A stretch of 64,000 nucleotides of DNA, taken from assembly GCA_963691655.1 (NCBI GenBank), contig OY829330.1, positions 682,001 to 746,000 of the forward strand, written 5' to 3'. The first letter of the stretch is position 1; every line of letters starts with the position of its first letter. The notes under the pieces are model-generated. The model did not search any database, was not told the origin of the DNA, and was given only the letters and a program-made list of their open reading frames with translations. Positions 50,637 through 62,050 of this stretch are shown one piece after another. A program made the translations under genes and the position numbers. This DNA is from Toxonevra muliebris (Eukaryota; Arthropoda; Insecta; Diptera; Pallopteridae).

Positions 50637-52373
50637 TGTGATGGACTACTTGTAGCTTTCACCCCTCATAAATTTTTCTATATGCATACATATATTTTTG
50701 AAAATTTTCAATTGCGACATCAACTTAATATAAGGCATAAAGTACACTGGGTTGGTTTAAGTAAAAATTCGATTAACTCCGAATACCGGTAATGTCTTAT
50801 ACGCCTCATAAAGTAAATATGTATACTGCATTAGCGGACCCCTATTAGATCCATCTTGTTAAAAATTATTTCTTTTTGGCTGTAGTCGTCAAGTGGAATA
50901 GTACATATCAATAGTACATAGTGAATTATATAAAGTTAAAAATTTGTTTGAAGAGCCAAACCGCATGGTTAAGAATAACCTAAGTTTTACTTAACCTAAG
51001 TTTATATTATATTTTTTTTTCTCTACAACTTAAAATAAAAGATTTTTGCCTGCATTTGGATAAGTAATTTTTCGCGGATCTTTGGAGCCTTAGTGGACAA
51101 GATCCGCCCGAGTCAATACTGCGTAGCAGGGCAACTACTTCGAACGCCTTGGTAGGCGTCACTCAGCAACGTTTACAACCTAACTTCTTGGATACTTTGT
51201 CACCAATTCACACGAAAAACTCACGTACGATTAAAGTTTTTAGTTTTGTCGTTAATTTACCTGACAATCAGGTCCTCCACCACCATCATCGGTGCTCATT
51301 GTGTTTAAGATTTACTAATTTCTAATTTTCTAATTTTTAATTTCTAATTTACTATTACTTAAAATATAGTTTTATGATATAAAAAGTGCTTATTTTTCCA
51401 TGAAAGTTTAAAGTTAAAAGTTAAAATGAAGTTTGTTTAAAAATAATTTGTAAAAGAATAAGAAATTAATCATAAAAATGCATCTGGGTTAATATGAATT
51501 TTCAACCCGTGCCATCATAAATCTCATTTTATTTGCCACTTTTTTTTTACCACTAATATTAAGAATACTTATTTAGATATATAAATACACATTCTATAAA
51601 AAACCTTCGTGACCAGGCCTGTTAGCGCTAACAACGATGGATACACGCTGGTACTCATGTAAGTTCAAGTAAAAACTTTTTTTTTGATATATATATATAG
51701 TAAATAGTTTTAATAATTAGTTGGTAAAAATATTATTGAATTTTGTATAAATATGAACCTATAAGACGTAATTACTTATTCTTAAAACTAAGCTTAACGT
51801 AAACTTTAAATTAAACATCGAATCGATCGCGCTTTTGATTATTATTTTTATACGTGGGTATAAATTATTGAAATATCGTAAATTTTTCTTAAATTGAATA
51901 ATGTTAAAATGTATTATATCGTAAAATTTTAGTCTCTCTTAAATAATGTTTAAGATCATGCGAATTACTGTAACATAATCTCATAATGAATAAAGAGTAG
52001 TTACGCCAATATAGCGAATTTGTTGTTGGACCGTTAGATGGAAATGGTTGGGCTGGAGAGAGTAACTCTGCTCTGATGGTTGGGAAAGGGAGAGTAGACG
52101 AAGCAATGACAGCTGCGCTTCTACTTTTAGTACACTTGGACTTATTCATTTGCTACATTATTTATATCTAAATACCTAAGTTGACCATATTTTTCTTCTT
52201 TTAGTTTCCTCTCTTATTTTCTGGCAAAACCTATAGTGCATGAAAACTTTGTGTAGATAGCTCTTATGTGCAATAGTTGACTAACAAGAATCCACCCTCC
52301 GGCGAGTACAGTCCAGGTTAAAGCAAGCATGCACGCACGTTACGTCAACCAGCATAAGGCAGGGTCTATTACA
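50637..52373 (+). repeat. 3' long terminal repeat (1737 bp)
   Basis: It is a copy of the 5' LTR, offset 7178 bp. Line-by-line reading found no base difference, including the A/T homopolymers. It starts TGTGATGGACTACTTG after CTGTGT and ends CTATTACA before satellite AGGTCTGCTGGCC. LTRs are identical at integration, so the match implies a very young insertion. It should provide the polyadenylation site through AATAAA at 51989-51994. Confidence 0.95.
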
Positions 52374-52377
52374 AGGT
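52374..52377. repeat. Target-site duplication, right copy (AGGT)
   Basis: AGGT directly follows the 3' LTR and duplicates 43455-43458. In uninterrupted monomers the same position reads GCCGAGGTCTGCTGG with a single AGGT (for example 53756-53759). Confidence 0.9.
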
Positions 52378-52734
52378 CTGCTGGCCATGTGGTGGTATAT
52401 ACCGCAGCTTCTGCGTTGTAGCCATTTCCGAATTATGGTCAATAGAGTGGAAAAAGCTGAGAAAATTTACCAAAATTCCAGCACCGCTTCGTTTTGCCAG
52501 AATTTAAAAAGAGCGATTTTTAAGTTAGGTACCTGGAATCATGGCGAGGTCTACTTGCCATGTGGTGGTATATACCGCAGCTTCTGCGTTGTAGCCATTT
52601 CCGAATTATGGCCAATACAGTGGAAAATCTGAGAAAATTGACCAAAATTCCAGCACCGCTTCGTTTTGCCAGAATTTAAAAAAAGCGATTTTTAAGTTAG
52701 GTACCTCAAATTATGCCGAGGTCTACTGGCCATG

Positions 52735-55700
52735 TGGTGGTATATACCGCAGCTTCTGCGTTGTAGCCATTTCCGAATTATAGTCAATACAGTGGAAAAA
52801 GCTGAGAAAATTTACCAAAATTCCAGCACCGCTTCGTTTTGCCAGAATTTAAAAAGAGCGATTTTTAAGTTTGGTACCTGGAATCATGACGAGGTTTACT
52901 GGCCATGTGGTGGTATATACCGCAGCTTCTGCGTTGTAGCCATTTCCGAATTATGGCCAATAAAGTGGAAAAATCTGAGAAAATTGACCAAAATTCCAGC
53001 ACCGCTTCGTTTTGCCAGAATTTAAAACGAACGATTTTTAAGTTTGGTACCTTAAATTATGCCGAGGTCTACTAGCCATGTGGTGGTATATACCGCAGCT
53101 TTTGCGTTGTAGCCATTTCCGAATTATGGCCAATACAGTGAAAAAAGCTGAGAAAATTGACCAAAATTCCAGCACCGCTTCGTTTTGCCAGAATTTAAAA
53201 AAAGCGATTTTTAAGTTAGGTACCTTAAATTATGCCGAGGTCTACTGGCCATGTGGTGGTATATACCGCAGCTTCTGCGTTGTAGCCATTTCCGAATTAT
53301 AGTCAATACAGTGGAAAAAGCTGAGAAAATTTACCAAAATTCCAGCACCGCTTCGTTTTGCCAGAATTTAAAAAGAGCGATTTTTAAGTTTGGTACCTGG
53401 AATCATGACGAGGTTTACTGGCCATGTGGTGGTATATACCGCAGCTTCTGCGTTGTAGCCATTTCCGAATTATCGCCAATAAAGTGGAAAAATCTGAGAA
53501 AATTGACCAAAATTCCAGCACCGCTTCGTTTTGCCAGAATTTGAAAAGAGCGATTTTTAAGTTAGGTGCCTTAAATTATGCCGAGGTTTGCTGGCCATGT
53601 GGTGGTATATACCGCAGCTTCTGCGTTGTAGCCATTTCCGAATTATGGCCAATACAGTGGAAAATCTGAGAAAATTGACCAAAATTCCAGCACCGCTTTG
53701 TTTTGCCAGAATTTAAAAACAGCGATTTTTAAGTTAGGTACCTTAAATTATGCCGAGGTCTGCTGGCCATGTGGTGGTATATACCGCAGCTTCTGCGTTG
53801 TAGCCATTTCCGAATTATGGTCAATAGAGTGGAAAAAGCTGAGAAAATTTACCAAAATTCCAGCACGGCTTCGTTTTGCCAGAATTTAAAAAGAGCGATT
53901 TTTAAGTTAGGTACCTGGAATCATGGCAAGGTCTACTTGCCATGTGGTGGTATATACCGCAGCTTCTGCGTTGTAGCCATTTCCGAATTATGGCCAATAA
54001 AGTGGAAAAATCTGAGAAAATTGACCAAAATTCCAGCACCGCTTCGTTTTGCCAGAATTTAAAAACAGCGATTTTTAAGTTTGGTACCTTAAATTATGCC
54101 GAGGTTTGCTGGCCATGTGGTGGTATATACCGCAGCTTCTGCGTTGTAGCCATTTCCGAATTATGGCCAATACAGTGGAAAATCTGAGAAAATTGACCAA
54201 AATTCCAGCACCGCTTCGTTTTGCCAGAATTTAAAAAGAGCGATTTTTAAGTTAGGTACCTCAAATTATGCCGAGGTCTACTGGCCATGTGGTGGTATAT
54301 ACCGCAGCTTCTGCGTTGTAGCCATTTCCGAATTATGGTCAATACAGTGGAAAAAGCTGAGAAGATCGACCAAAATTCCAGCACCGCTTCGTTTTGCCAG
54401 AATTTAAAACGAACGATTTTTAAGTTTGGTACCTGGAATCATGGCGAGGTCTACTTGCCATGTGGTGGTATATACCGCAGCTTCTGCGTTGTAGCCATTT
54501 CCGAATTATAGTCAATACAGTGGAAAAAGCTGAGAAAATTTACCAAAATTCCAGCACCGCTTCGTTTTGCCAGAATTTAAAAAGAGCGATTTTTAAGTTT
54601 GGTACCTGGAATCATGACGAGGTTTACTGGCCATGTGGTGGTATATACCGCAGCTTCTGCGTTGTAGCCATTTCCGAATTATGGCCAATAAAGTGGAAAA
54701 ATCTGAGAAAATTGACCAAAATTCCAGCACCGCTTCGTTTTGCCAGAATTTAAAACAAACGATTTTTAAGTTTGGTACCTTAAATTATGCCGAGGTCTAC
54801 TAGCCATGTGGTGGTATATACCGCAGCTTTTGCGTTGTAGCCATTTCCGAATTATGGCCAATACAGTGAAAAAAGCTGAGAAAATTGACCAAAATTCCAG
54901 CACCGCTTCGTTTTGCCAGAATTTAAAAAAAGCGATTTTTAAGTTAGGTACCTTAAATTATGCCGAGGTCTACTGGCCATGTGGTGGTATATACCGCAGC
55001 TTCTGCGTTGTAGCCATTTCCGAATTATAGTCAATACAGTGGAAAAAGCTGAGAAAATTTACCAAAATTCCAGCACCGCTTCGTTTTGCCAGAATTTAAA
55101 AAGAGCGATTTTTAAGTTTGGTACCTGGAATCATGACGAGGTTTACTGGCCATGTGGTGGTATATACCGCAGCTTCTGCGTTGTAGCCATTTCCGAATTA
55201 TGGCCAATAAAGTGGAAAAATCTGAGAAAATTGACCAAAATTCCAGCACCGCTTCGTTTTGCCAGAATTTGAAAAGAGCGATTTTTAAGTTAGGTGCCTT
55301 AAATTATGCCGAGGTTTGCTGGCCATGTGGTGGTATATACCGCAGCTTCTGCGTTGTAGCCATTTCCGAATTATGGCCAATACAGTGGAAAATCTGAGAA
55401 AATTGACCAAAATTCCAGCACCGCTTTGTTTTGCCAGAATTTAAAAACAGCGATTTTTAAGTTAGGTACCTTAAATTATGCCGAGGTCTGCTGGCCATGT
55501 GGTGGTATATACCGCAGCTTCTGCGTTGTAGCCATTTCCGAATTATGGTCAATAGAGTGGAAAAAGCTGAGAAAATTTACCAAAATTCCAGCACCGCTTC
55601 GTTTTGCCAGAATTTAAAAAGAGCGATTTTTAAGTTAGGTACCTGGAATCATGGCGAGGTCTACTTGCCATGTGGTGGTATATACCGCAGCTTCTGCGTT

Positions 55701-56175
55701 GTAGCCATTTCCGAATTATGGCCAATAAAGTGGAAAAATCTGAGAAAATTGACCAAAATTCCAGCACCGCTTCGTTTTGCCAGAATTTAAAAACAGCGAT
55801 TTTTAAGTTTGGTACCTTAAATTATGCCGAGGTTTGCTGGCCATGTGGTGGTATATACCGCAGCTTCTGCGTTGTAGCCATTTCCGAATTATGGCCAATA
55901 CAGTGGAAAATCTGAGAAAATTGACCAAAATTCCAGCACCGCTTCGTTTTGCCAGAATTTAAAAAAAGCGATTTTTAAGTTAGGTACCTCAAATTATGCC
56001 GAGGTCTACTGGCCATGTGGTGGTATATACCGCAGCTTCTGCGTTGTAGCCATTTCCGAATTATGGTCAATACAGTGGAAAAAGCTGAGAAAATCGACCA
56101 AAATTCCAGCACCGCTTCGTTTTGCCAGAATTTAAAACGAACGATTTTTAAGTTTGGTACCTGGAATCATGGCGA
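52735..56175 (+). repeat. Tandem 10-monomer duplication (period 1728 bp)
   Basis: Monomers at 52732, 53078, 53251, 53424, 53769 and 53942 recur at 54460, 54806, 54979, 55152, 55497 and 55670, always 1728 bp later. Differences include AAAACGAACG near 53024 against AAAACAAACG near 54752, TTATCGCC near 53472 against TTATGGCC, and CAGCACGGCTTC near 53862 against CAGCACCGCTTC. The duplication abuts the retrotransposon's right flank. Confidence 0.75.
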
Positions 56176-59100
56176 GATCTACTGGCTATGTGGTGGTATA
56201 TACCGCAGCTTCTGCGTTGTAGCCATTTCCGAAATATGGTCAATACAGTGGAAAAATCTGAGAAAATTGACCAAAATTCCAGCACCGCTTCGTTTTGCCA
56301 GAATTTAAAAAGAGCGATTTTTAAGTTTGGTACCTTAAATTATGCCGAGGTCAACTAGCCATGTGGTGGTATATACCGCAGCTTCTGCGTTGTAGCCATT
56401 TCCGAATTATGGCCAATACAGTGGGAAAATCTGAGAAAATTGACCAAAATTCCAGCACCGCTTCGTTTTGCCAGAATTTAAAAAGAGCGATTTTTAAGTT
56501 GGGTACCTGGAATCATGGCGAGGTCTACTGGCCATGTGGTGGTATATACCGCAGCTTCTGCGTTGTAGCCATTTCCGAATTATGGCCAATACAGTGGAAA
56601 AATCTGAGAAAATTGACCAAAATTCCAGCACCGCTTTGTTTTGCCAGAATTTAAAAAGAGCGATTTTTAAGTTGGGTACCTGGAATCATGGCGAGCTCTA
56701 CTGGCCATGTGGTGGTATATACCGCAGCTTCTGCGTTGTAGCCATTTCCGAATTATGGCCAATACAGTGGATAATCTGAGAAAATTGACCAAAATTCCAG
56801 CACCTCTTCGTTTTGCCAGAATTTAAAAGAGCGATTTTTAAGTTTGGTACCTGGAATCATGGCGAGGTGTACTGGCCATGTGGTGGTATATACCGCAGCT
56901 TCTGCGTTGTAGCCATTTCCGAATTATGGCCAATACAGTGGAAAATCTGAGAAAATTGACCAAAATTCCAGCACCGCTTCGTTTTGCCAGAATTTAAAAA
57001 GAGCGATTTTTAAGTTTGGTACCTGGACTCATGGCGAGGTTTACTGGCCATGTGGTGGTATATACCGCAGCTTCTGCGTTGTAGCCGTTTCCGAATTATA
57101 GTCAATACAGTGGAAAAAGCTGAGAAAATCGACCAAAATTCCAGCACCGCTTCGTTTTGCCAGAATTTAAAACGAACGATTTTTAAGTTTGGTACCTTAA
57201 AATATACCGAGGTCTGCTGGCCATGTGGTGGTATATACCGCAGCTTCTGCGTTGTAGCCATTTCTGAATTATGGCCAATACAGTGGAAAATCTGAGAAAA
57301 TTGACCAAAATTCCAGCACCGCTTCGTTTTGCCAGAATTTAAAAAGAGCGATTTTTAAGTTTGGTACCTGGAATCATGACGAGGTTTACTGGCCATGTGG
57401 TGGTATATACCGCAGCTTCTGCGTTGTAGCCATTTCCGAATTATAGTCAATACAGTGGAAAAAGCTGAGAAAGTCGACCAAAATTCCAGCACCGTTTCGT
57501 TTTGCCAGAATTTAAAAAGAGCGATTTTTAAGTTTGGTACCTGGAATCATGGCGAGGTCTGCTGGCCATGTGGTGGTATATACCGCAGCTTCTGCGTTGT
57601 AGCCATTTGCGAATTATGGCCAATAAAGTGGAAAAATCTGAGAAAATTTACCAAAATTCCAGCACCGCTTCGTTTTGCCAGAATTTAAAAAGAGCGATTT
57701 TTAAGTTTGGTACCTGGAGTCATGGCGAGGTCTACTGGCCATGTGGTGGTATATACCGCAGCTTCTGCGTTGTAGCCATTTCCGAATTATGGCCAATACA
57801 GTGGAAAAATCTGAGAAAATTGACCAAAATTCCAGCACCGCTTCGTTTTGCCAGAATTTAAAAAGAGCGATTTTTAAGTTAGGTATTTTAAATTATGCCG
57901 AGGTCTACTAGCCATGTGGTGGTATATACCGCAGCTTTTGCGTTGTAGCCATTTCCGAATTATGGCCAATACAGTGAAAAAAGCTGAGAAAATTTACCAA
58001 AATTCCAGCACCGCTTCGTTTTGCCAGAATTTAAAAAAAGCGATTTTTAAGTTAGGTACCTTAAATTATGCCGAGGTTTACTGGCCATGTGATGGTATAT
58101 ACCGCAGCTTCTGCGTTGTAGCCATTTCCGAATTATACTCAATACAGTGGAAAAAGCTGAGAAAATTGACCAAAATTCCAGCACCGCTTCGTTTTGCCAG
58201 AATTTAAAAAGAGCGATTTTTAAGTTTGGTACCTTAAATTATGCCGAGGTCAACTAGCCATGTGGTGGTATATACCGCAGCTTCTGCGTTGTAGCCATTT
58301 CCGAATTATGGCCAATACAGTGGGAAAATCTGAGAAAATTGACCAAAATTCCAGCACCGCTTCGTTTTGCCAGAATTTAAAAAGAGCGATTTTTAAGTTG
58401 GGTACCTGGAATCATGGCGAGGTCTACTGGCCATGTGGTGGTATATACCGCAGCTTCTGCGTTGTAGCCATTTCCGAATTATGGCCAATACAGTGGAAAA
58501 ATCTGAGAAAATTGACCAAAATTCCAGCACCGCTTTGTTTTGCCAGAATTTAAAAAGAGCGATTTTAAAGTTGGGTACCTGGAATCATGGCGAGCTCTAC
58601 TGGCCATGTGGTGGTATATACCGCAGCTTCTGCGTTGTAGCCATTTCCGAATTATGGCCAATACAGTGGATAATCTGAGAAAATTGACCAAAATTCCAGC
58701 ACCTCTTCGTTTTGCCAGAATTTAAAAGAGCGATTTTTAAGTTTGGTACCTGGAATCATGGCGAGGTGTACTGGCCATGTGGTGGTATATACCGCAGCTT
58801 CTGCGTTGTAGCCATTTCCGAATTATGGCCAATACAGTGGAAAATCTGAGAAAATTGACCAAAATTCCAGCACCGCTTCGTTTTGCCAGAATTTAAAAAG
58901 AGCGATTTTTAAGTTTGGTACCTTAAATTATGCCGAGGTCTACTAGCCATGTGGTGGTATATACCGCAGCTTTTGCGTTGTAGCCATTTCCGAATTATGG
59001 CCAATACAGTGAAAAAAGCTGAGAAAATTGACCAAAATTCCAGCACCGCTTCGTTTTGCCAGAATTTGAAAAGAGCGATTTTTAAGTTAGGTGCCTTAAA

Positions 59101-62050
59101 TTATGCCGAGGTTTGCTGGCCATGTGGTGGTATATACCGCAGCTTCTGCGTTGTAGCCATTTCCGAATTATGGCCAATACAGTGGAAAATCTGAGAAAAT
59201 TGACCAAAATTCCAGCACCGCTTTGTTTTGCCAGAATTTAAAAACAGCGATTTTTAAGTTAGGTACCTTAAATTACGCCGAGGTCTGCTGGCCATGTGGT
59301 GGTATATACCGCAGCTTCTGCGTTGTAGCCATTTCCGAATTATGGTCAATAGAGTGGAAAAAGCTGAGAAAATTTACCAAAATTCCAGCACCGCTTCGTT
59401 TTGCCAGAATTTAAAAAGAGCGATTTTTAAGTTAGGTACCTGGAATCATGGCGAGGTCTACTTGCCATGTGGTGGTATATACCGCAGCTTCTGCGTTGTA
59501 GCCATTTCCGAATTATGGCCAATAAAGTGGAAAAATCTGAGAAAATTGACCAAAATTCCAGCACCGCTTCGTTTTGCCAGAATTTAAAAACAGCGATTTT
59601 TAAGTTTGGTACCTTAAATTATGCCGAGGTTTGCTGGCCATGTGGTGGTATATACCGCAGCTTCTGCGTTGTAGCCATTTCCGAATTATGGCCAATACAG
59701 TGGAAAATCTGAGAAAATTGACCAAAATTCCAGCACCGCTTCGTTTTGCCAGAATTTAAAAAAAGCGATTTTTAAGTTAGGTACCTCAAATTATGCCGAG
59801 GTCTACTGGCCATGTGGTGGTATATACCGCAGCTTCTGCGTTGTAGCCATTTCCGAATTATGGTCAATACAGTGGAAAAAGCTGAGAAGATCGACCAAAA
59901 TTCCAGCACCGCTTCGTTTTGCCAGAATTTAAAACGAACGATTTTTAAGTTTGGTACCTGGAATCATGGCGAGATCTACTGGCTATGTGGTGGTATATAC
60001 CGCAGCTTCTGCGTTGTAGCCATTTCCGAAATATGGTCAATACAGTGGAAAAATCTGAGAAAATTGACCAAAATTCCAGCACCGCTTCGTTTTGCCAGAA
60101 TTTAAAAAGAGCGATTTTTAAGTTTGGTACCTTAAATTATGCCGAGGTCAACTAGCCATGTGGTGGTATATACCGCAGCTTCTGCGTTGTAGCCATTTCC
60201 GAATTATGGCCAATACAGTGGAAAAAGCTGAGAAAATTGACCAAAATTCCAGCACCGCTTCGTTTTGCCAGAATTTAAAAAGAGCGATTTTTAAGTTGGG
60301 TACCTGGAATCCTGGCGAGGTCTACTGGCCATGTGGTGGTATATACCGCAGCTTCTGCGTTGTAGCCATTTCCGAATTATGGCCAATACAGTGGAAAAAT
60401 CTGAGAAAATTGACCAAAATTCCAGCACCGCTTTGTTTTGCCAGAATTTAAAAAAAGCGATTTTTAAGTTGGGTACCTGGAATCATGGCGAGCTCTACTG
60501 GCCATGTGGTGGTATATACCGCAGCTTCTGCGTTGTAGCCATTTCCGAATTATGGCCAATACAGTGGATAATCTGAGAAAATTGACCAAAATTCCAGCAC
60601 CTCTTCGTTTTGCCAGAATTTAAAAGAGCGATTTTTAAGTTTGGTACCTGGAATCATGGCGAGGTGTACTGGCCATGTGGTGGTATATACCGCAGCTTCT
60701 GCGTTGTAGCCATTTCCGAATTATGGCCAATACAGTGGAAAATCTGAGAAAATTGACCAAAATTCCAGCACCGCTTCGTTTTGCCAGAATTTAAAAAGAG
60801 CGATTTTTAAGTTTGGTACCTGGACTCATGGCGAGGTTTACTGGCCATGTGGTGGTATATACCGCAGCTTCTGCGTTGTAGCCGTTTCCGAATTATAGTC
60901 AATACAGTGGAAAAAGCTGAGAAAATCGACCAAAATTCCAGCACCGCTTCGTTTTGCCAGAATTTAAAACGAACGATTTTTAAGTTTGGTACCTTAAAAT
61001 ATACCGAGGTCTGCTGGCCATGTGGTGGTATATACCGCAGCTTCTGCGTTGTAGCCATTTCTGAATTATGGCCAATACAGTGGAAAATCTGAGAAAATTG
61101 ACCAAAATTCCAGCACCGCTTCGTTTTGCCAGAATTTAAAAAGAGCGATTTTTAAGTTTGGTACCTGGAATCATGACGAGGTTTACTGGCCATGTGGTGG
61201 TATATACCGCAGCTTCTGCGTTGTAGCTATTTCCGAATTATAGTCAATACAGTGGAAAAAGCTGAGAAAGTCGACCAAAATTCCAGCAACGTTTCGTTTT
61301 GCCAGAATTTAAAAAGAGCGATTTTTAAGTTTGGTACCTGGAATCATGGCGAGGTCTGCTGGCCATGTGGTGGTATATACCGCAGCTTCTGCGTTGTAGC
61401 CATTTGCGAATTATGGCCAATAAAGTGGAAAAATCTGAGAAAATTTACCAAAATTCCAGCACCGCTTCGTTTTGCCAGAATTTAAAAAGAGCGATTTTTA
61501 AGTTTGGTACCTGGAGTCATGGCGAGGTCTACTGGCCATGTGGTGGTATATACCGCAGCTTCTGCGTTGTAGCCATTTCCGAATTATGGCCAATACAGTG
61601 GAAAAATCTGAGAAAATTGACCAAAATTCCAGCACCGCTTCGTTTTGCCAGAATTTAAAAAGAGCGATTTTTAAGTTAGGTATTTTAAATTATGCCGAGG
61701 TCTACTAGCCATGTGGTGGTATATACCGCAGCTTTTGCGTTGTAGCCATTTCCGAATTATGGCCAATACAGTGAAAAAAGCTGAGAAAATTTACCAAAAT
61801 TCCAGCACCGCTTCGTTTTGCCAGAATTTAAAAACAGCGATTTTTAAGTTAGGTACCTTAAATTATGCCGAGGTTTACTGGCCATGTGATGGTATATACC
61901 GCAGCTTCTGCGTTGTAGCCATTTCCGAATTATACTCAATACAGTGGAAAAAGCTGAGAAAATTTACCAAAATTCCAGCACCGCTTCGTTTTGCCAGAAT
62001 TTAAAAAGAGCGCTTTTTAAGTTTGGTACCTTAAATTATGCCGAGGTCTA
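55240..62050 (+). repeat. 22-monomer period duplication, right arm (3797 bp)
   Basis: The block about 55240-58250 recurs at about 59037-62050 with offset 3797 bp (landmarks 55497/59294, 56015/59812, 57050/60847, 57568/61365, 57914/61711). Shared markers include GCGAGATCTACTGGCTATG, GTCAACTAGCC, GTGGATAATCTG and ACCGTTTCG near 42010-type monomers. Within it, 56361-56900 also recurs at 58260-58800 (1899 bp, 11 monomers). Single-base differences are scattered, for example CATGGCG near 56515 against CCTGGCG near 60312. Confidence 0.75.

Larger units (their letters stand above)
43459..52373 (+). mobile_element. Full-length Ty3/gypsy-type LTR retrotransposon, 8915 bp
   Basis: The element has two 1737-bp direct LTRs displaced by 7178 bp, a tRNA-Lys(CUU) primer-binding site 6 nt after the 5' LTR, a gag frame (45736-47286) and a pol frame in the -1 register (about 47226-50549). 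Pol order is protease, reverse transcriptase, RNase H, integrase, which defines the Ty3/gypsy superfamily and excludes Ty1/copia. The LTRs begin TGT and end ACA, and the flanks carry AGGT duplications. There is no env frame: only 87 bp separate the pol stop from the 3' LTR. No LTR difference was seen by eye and all frames are open, so this is a recent insertion that may be autonomous. It is inserted in the same orientation as the satellite unit is written here. I cannot assign a named family. Confidence 0.95.

Noticed and set aside
284..61058. Reverse-strand frames of 64-104 codons in the satellite
   Set aside because: They recur with the same period and only where a local indel or base change removes a stop; there is no independent coding signal.
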